Assembly (NCBI GenBank): GCA_024653385.1
Contig: JANLFZ010000272.1
Span: 1 to 8,479, forward strand
Reading direction: 5' to 3'
From: Thermoguttaceae bacterium
Lineage (GTDB): Bacteria; Planctomycetota; Planctomycetia; Pirellulales; Thermoguttaceae
DNA: 8,479 bases
Positions 5,704 through 8,479 of this stretch are shown here, in pieces; position 1 is the stretch's first letter; each line of letters starts with the position of its first letter. Position numbers and translations under genes: made by a program. The notes under the pieces are model-generated. The model ran no database searches and was not told where the DNA came from. It saw nothing but the letters and a program-made list of their open reading frames with translations.

Positions 5704-6135
5704 ATGCCTGAATCCGTTTCCGACGCCGAACCCTGGTATCGCGAAGGACTGCGCTTCGAGTGTACCGGGTGCGGCGATTGCTGCACCGGCGCGCCCGGCT
5801 TCGTCTGGGTCGGTCGCGACGAGATCGCGGCCCTGGCCGCTGCGCTGGGCATGTCGATCGAGGATTTCGAGACGCACTACGTGCGCCGGACCGACCGGCG
5901 CAAGAGCCTGGTCGAACATTCCAACGGCGATTGCGTCTTTTTCGATGCCGCCACGCGAAAGTGCGCGGTGTACGACGCCCGGCCCCTCCAGTGCCGCACC
6001 TGGCCGTTCTGGCAATCGAACCTGCGCACGCGGAACATCTGGCGGGCGATCTCGCGGATCTGCCCCGGCTGCGACCGCGGCCGCCTCTATTCGAGCGACG
6101 AGATCCGCGCCCGGGCCGCGGTCGTCGACGTGTAA
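5704..6135 (+). CDS. YkgJ-family cysteine-cluster protein (putative metal or Fe-S binding)
   Basis: This small cytoplasmic protein (143 residues, no signal peptide or membrane segment) has nine cysteines in the pattern of the YkgJ / zinc- or iron-chelating family. They are Cys20-x2-Cys23-x2-Cys26-Cys27 (CTGCGDCC), Cys77 (GDCVFF), Cys87, Cys97 (RPLQCRTWPFW) and Cys120-x2-Cys123 (CPGCDRG). The motif order C-x2-C-x2-CC, D-C-x-F, K-C-x-V-Y-x-x-R-P-x-x-C-R-x-x-P-F is diagnostic of the family, whose biochemical role is not well defined. It begins 14 bases after moaA and is probably co-transcribed with it. The ribosome site is mediocre (AGGGG at 5688-5692, 11 bases before the ATG). A link to cluster supply for MoaA or the large flavoprotein is inference from position only. 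Confidence 0.85.
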   Translation: MPESVSDAEPWYREGLRFECTGCGDCCTGAPGFVWVGRDEIAALAAALGMSIEDFETHYVRRTDRRKSLVEHSNGDCVFFDAATRKCAVYDARPLQCRTWPFWQSNLRTRNIWRAISRICPGCDRGRLYSSDEIRARAAVVDV

Positions 6136-6201
6136 GCGATCGGGCGAGAATATCCTACCGATTCAGTTCGGCGGAGGCATGACGATTCGAGGAGACTCGC
6201 G
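6136..6201 (+). other. Short gap before the GH89-type gene
   Basis: These 66 bases hold no terminator-like hairpin. TATCCT at 6151-6156 could be a -10 box, but there is no convincing -35 at the right distance. An 8-codon frame (ATG at 6179, stop overlapping the next start) follows GGAGG at 6173-6177 by only one base, too close to be efficient. The useful signal is the ribosome site GGAGA at 6191-6195. Confidence 0.35.
6191..6195 (+). promoter_or_regulatory. Ribosome binding site of the GH89-type gene
   Basis: GGAGA, preceded by GA, lies 6 bases before the ATG at 6202. It supports this start over the later in-frame ATG at 6241, and it places the signal peptide at the very N-terminus. Confidence 0.65.
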
Positions 6202-8479
6202 ATGAAATCGGCATGGGTGGTGGTTTTGGGGATCGCTCTGATGCCGGCCGGGACAGTGGCCTTTGGTGCAGCGCCGGCCCTTTCGGAGCACGCCGTGGCC
6301 GAGTTCGTGAGGTATGCCGGCCGGCTGGTCGGCGCCGAGCCCAAGGCCGCGCCCGGCGGGGTCGTGACCGTCCCCGGGACCGATGCCCGCTTCGTCATCG
6401 GCCGGGGCAGCCTGAGCGAGGCCCTGGCGGCCAAGGGCAAGCTCACCCTCCCGAACGACCTGGGCGACGAGGGGTTCGTCATCCAGTCGGTGGACGACGA
6501 GGCCGGGCGGTACGTGGTGATCGCCGGCGGCGGCCCCAAGGGCACGCTCTACGGCGTGTACCACTACCTCGAAAGGCTCTGCCACGTGGGGTTCTTCTGG
6601 GAGGGCGACCAGGTGCCGCGACTGGCCTCGTTGCCCACGGCGGGCATCCGGGTGATCGAGCGGCCCCGCTGGCCCATGCGCCAGTACCTGATGGACTGCG
6701 AGTACACGTCGTATTGGTGGGACTGGGACCAGTGGAAGGCCGAGGTCGATTGGGCGGCCCGGCACCGTTTCAACGTCCTCTCGTCGAACTTCGATTTCAC
6801 GGCCACGTGGCGCGCGGTCTGGAAGCGTTTCGGGGTGGACGTGCCGCCCAGCAGCCTCAGCGGGCCGCCGTTCCATCCCTGGGCCGGGTGGCACAACTGG
6901 GCGATGCGCCCTCCCTATCCCGCCGCGTTCCAGGACGTCCAGGCCGACCTGGCCAAGCGCTTTACCGAGTACGGCCGGAGCCTGGGCATGCGCATGGCGC
7001 CGGACTTTCGCGGATTCATCGGGCAGGTGCCGCGGGAGTTCGCCCATGCCTATCGCGGCAAGGCCCGGTTTCTCGAGGTCGGCTGGGTCGGGTTCGATCC
7101 GCCCGGCGTGTTCTTGCATCCCGACGATCCGCTCTATGCCCAGGTGGCCAAGGCGTATGCCGAGGAGTACCTGAAACGGTTTGGAACGGACCATCTATGG
7201 GCTTCGCAGAGCTACTGCGAAATGCGGCCGGGGCGCGACGATCCGAGTCAGACCCTGGCGATCGAAATCGCCGTGGCCCGCAAGAACCTCGAGGCGATTC
7301 GCTCGGTCGATCCCCAGGCCGTGTTGTTCACGAACTCTTGGACGTTTCTGGATCGCCGGCGCGAGGACGTGCTGGCGTACCTGGCGGCCCTTCCGGCCGA
7401 CGCCTTCCAGGTCTGGGAAATGCCCAGCGACCTCGAGCGCCGTCCAGCCATGTACACGCAGTACGAGTACTATGGCGGCAAGCCGTGGCTGGTGGGTTTT
7501 CTGTATGCTTACGGCGGCACGACCATGCTGCACGGCGACCTGGCCGATCTGGTGCGCCGGGCCAGAGAGGCCGCCACCGATCCCCGGGCAACGAACTGCC
7601 GCGGGCTGTGTCTCCAGCCCGAGGCGATCCGCCACAACCCGATCGTCTTCGACCTTCTGGCGCGTCTGGCCTGGGACCCGCTGGCGGTGGATCTTGCCGC
7701 CTTTGTGGACGACTACGCGGTGCGGCGGTACGGCGCGGCCGCCGCGCCGGGCATGGTGCGTTGCCATCGCGAGTTGGCCGCCAGCGTGTACGGATCGCCG
7801 GGCGTGGTCTGCCCGCTGTACATGCTCCGCATTACCGCCGAGCGGCTAGGCGGTCGAGAACCCTACGGCGTCGAGCAGGCCCGCCGCTTCTTGCCCCACT
7901 TGCAGGCGGCGTTGGAGATCGCCCTGGCCGAGTCGGACCGTGCCGCCAATAGCGCCCTGTACCAGCGCGACCTGATCGACATCGCCCGGCAGTTCCTCAG
8001 CGACCTGTTCAACCTGCGCATGGCGCGAATGGTCGCGGCGTACCGGTCGGGCGATCGCGAGGGGTTCCGGCGCGAGGCGGCATCCCTGCGGGCGATCCTC
8101 GACAGCCAGGAGCGGCTGCTTTCCGCAAGCGACGAGTTCTGCTTGTCCCCAATCCTCGCGCGGGCTCGGGCCTTGCCCCACGCGCCGGACGACATCGAGG
8201 AACGAATCCGCGATATCCTGACGGTGTGGGCGGGCAAGATCCTCGACTACGCGCACCGCGACTACTACGAGTTGGTGCGGTTCTACTACCGCAAGCGGAT
8301 CGAGGCCTTTCTCGCCCACGCCGAGGCGAACCTGGCCGCGGGGCGCCCGATCGTCGACGACCGGCAGCTCGAGCCTGTCTACCGCGAGATCGAGCAGAAG
8401 TTCGTCAAGGCGCCGTTCGTCGTGGCCAAGGGGGATCGTTACGCGGGGACGCCGGTGCAGGCCGTACGCGAACTCGTTG
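6202..8479 (+). CDS. Secreted GH89-family glycosidase, alpha-N-acetylglucosaminidase (NAGLU)-like, 3' end missing
   Basis: The frame is open for 759 codons to the window edge. A signal peptide (MKSAWVVVLGIALMPAGTVA) leads into an N-terminal NAGLU-type domain (about 25-160, with GGGPKGTLYGVYHYLE). A (beta/alpha)8 barrel follows (about 165-495), opening with the hallmark YWWDWDQW (Trp172-Trp173). A helical C-terminal domain (about 500 onward) carries KILDYAHRDYYELV near 680. By recalled comparison with human NAGLU (743 residues; Glu316 acid/base, Glu446 nucleophile), the matching residues are Glu340 (SYCEMRP) and Glu474 (LQPEAI), 134 apart against 130. Family enzymes remove terminal alpha-linked GlcNAc from glycans such as heparan sulfate or mucin glycans; the substrate here is unknown. 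The usual Asn of the human NEM motif is Cys here. Similarity near the edge suggests only a short C-terminal piece is missing. Automatic pipelines could mislabel it as a DUF4838 or GH67-like protein. Confidence 0.85.
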   Translation, partial: MKSAWVVVLGIALMPAGTVAFGAAPALSEHAVAEFVRYAGRLVGAEPKAAPGGVVTVPGTDARFVIGRGSLSEALAAKGKLTLPNDLGDEGFVIQSVDDEAGRYVVIAGGGPKGTLYGVYHYLERLCHVGFFWEGDQVPRLASLPTAGIRVIERPRWPMRQYLMDCEYTSYWWDWDQWKAEVDWAARHRFNVLSSNFDFTATWRAVWKRFGVDVPPSSLSGPPFHPWAGWHNWAMRPPYPAAFQDVQADLAKRFTEYGRSLGMRMAPDFRGFIGQVPREFAHAYRGKARFLEVGWVGFDPPGVFLHPDDPLYAQVAKAYAEEYLKRFGTDHLWASQSYCEMRPGRDDPSQTLAIEIAVARKNLEAIRSVDPQAVLFTNSWTFLDRRREDVLAYLAALPADAFQVWEMPSDLERRPAMYTQYEYYGGKPWLVGFLYAYGGTTMLHGDLADLVRRAREAATDPRATNCRGLCLQPEAIRHNPIVFDLLARLAWDPLAVDLAAFVDDYAVRRYGAAAAPGMVRCHRELAASVYGSPGVVCPLYMLRITAERLGGREPYGVEQARRFLPHLQAALEIALAESDRAANSALYQRDLIDIARQFLSDLFNLRMARMVAAYRSGDREGFRREAASLRAILDSQERLLSASDEFCLSPILARARALPHAPDDIEERIRDILTVWAGKILDYAHRDYYELVRFYYRKRIEAFLAHAEANLAAGRPIVDDRQLEPVYREIEQKFVKAPFVVAKGDRYAGTPVQAVRELV

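Noticed and set aside
2721..5781. Shared C-x-G-C-G-D-C coding motif in the flavoprotein (2721-2741) and the YkgJ-like gene (5761-5781)
   Set aside because: The similarity covers only the metal-binding cysteine motif; the flanking sequence and fold family differ, so it is not a duplication.
6179..6205. Eight-codon leader-like frame before the GH89-type gene, with ATGA overlap
   Set aside because: Its GGAGG is only one base from the ATG, and the peptide has no attenuator-like repeated codons; it is probably chance.
6213..7952. A 579-codon + strand frame inside the GH89-type gene
   Set aside because: It is a frame shadow; the frame starting at 6202 carries a signal peptide, ribosome site and catalytic motifs and is open to the window end.

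Overview
The window is GC-rich (roughly two thirds G+C, by eye) and densely coded, with one complete gene block on the + strand and the first bases of a gene on the - strand at the left edge. The gene content is a long FAD/Fe-S/CCG oxidoreductase fusion, molybdopterin genes, a YkgJ-type cysteine-cluster protein and a secreted GH89-type glycosidase. Together with the GC-rich codon use, this fits a Gram-negative bacterium and suggests Planctomycetota. That assignment rests on general resemblance only; no rRNA or marker gene is present.

Layout. Positions 1-63 (-) hold the start of a gene whose first 21 codons read as a signal peptide; it leaves the window on the left. Positions 64-257 are a divergent control region. 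It carries two back-to-back sigma70-like promoters, each TTGACC-N17-TAnnnT, one pointing left and one pointing right. Positions 258-908 are folE (GTP cyclohydrolase I). After a 105-base gap, 1014-3998 encodes a 994-residue flavin and iron-sulfur dehydrogenase of YdiJ-like architecture (GlcD-like plus GlcF-like parts in one chain). Its stop overlaps the start of moaD (3995-4240), followed by moaE (GTG start, 4242-4691), moaA (4688-5689) and a YkgJ-like protein (5704-6135). From 6202 to the right edge runs a secreted family GH89 (alpha-N-acetylglucosaminidase-like) enzyme with both catalytic glutamates, cut off by the window end.

How the genes work together. The tight run from 1014 to 6135 (ATGA overlaps, a 1-base gap, a 14-base gap) looks like one transcription unit. 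MoaA, MoaE and MoaD supply parts of molybdopterin synthesis: GTP to the cyclic pyranopterin precursor, then sulfur insertion. MoaC, MoaB/MogA and MoeA are not here and must lie elsewhere. FolE also starts from GTP, so two pterin branches sit side by side. The large flavoprotein is not expected to use molybdopterin itself, so its coupling to moaD is the least explained part of the layout. The GH89 enzyme, with its own strong ribosome binding site after a 66-base gap, seems functionally separate and acts outside the cytoplasm.

I found no rRNA, tRNA, CRISPR array, insertion sequence or phage gene, no intrinsic terminator, and no gene-free stretch longer than about 200 bases. Nothing here clearly amounts to a new biological system; the findings are local oddities and context questions.
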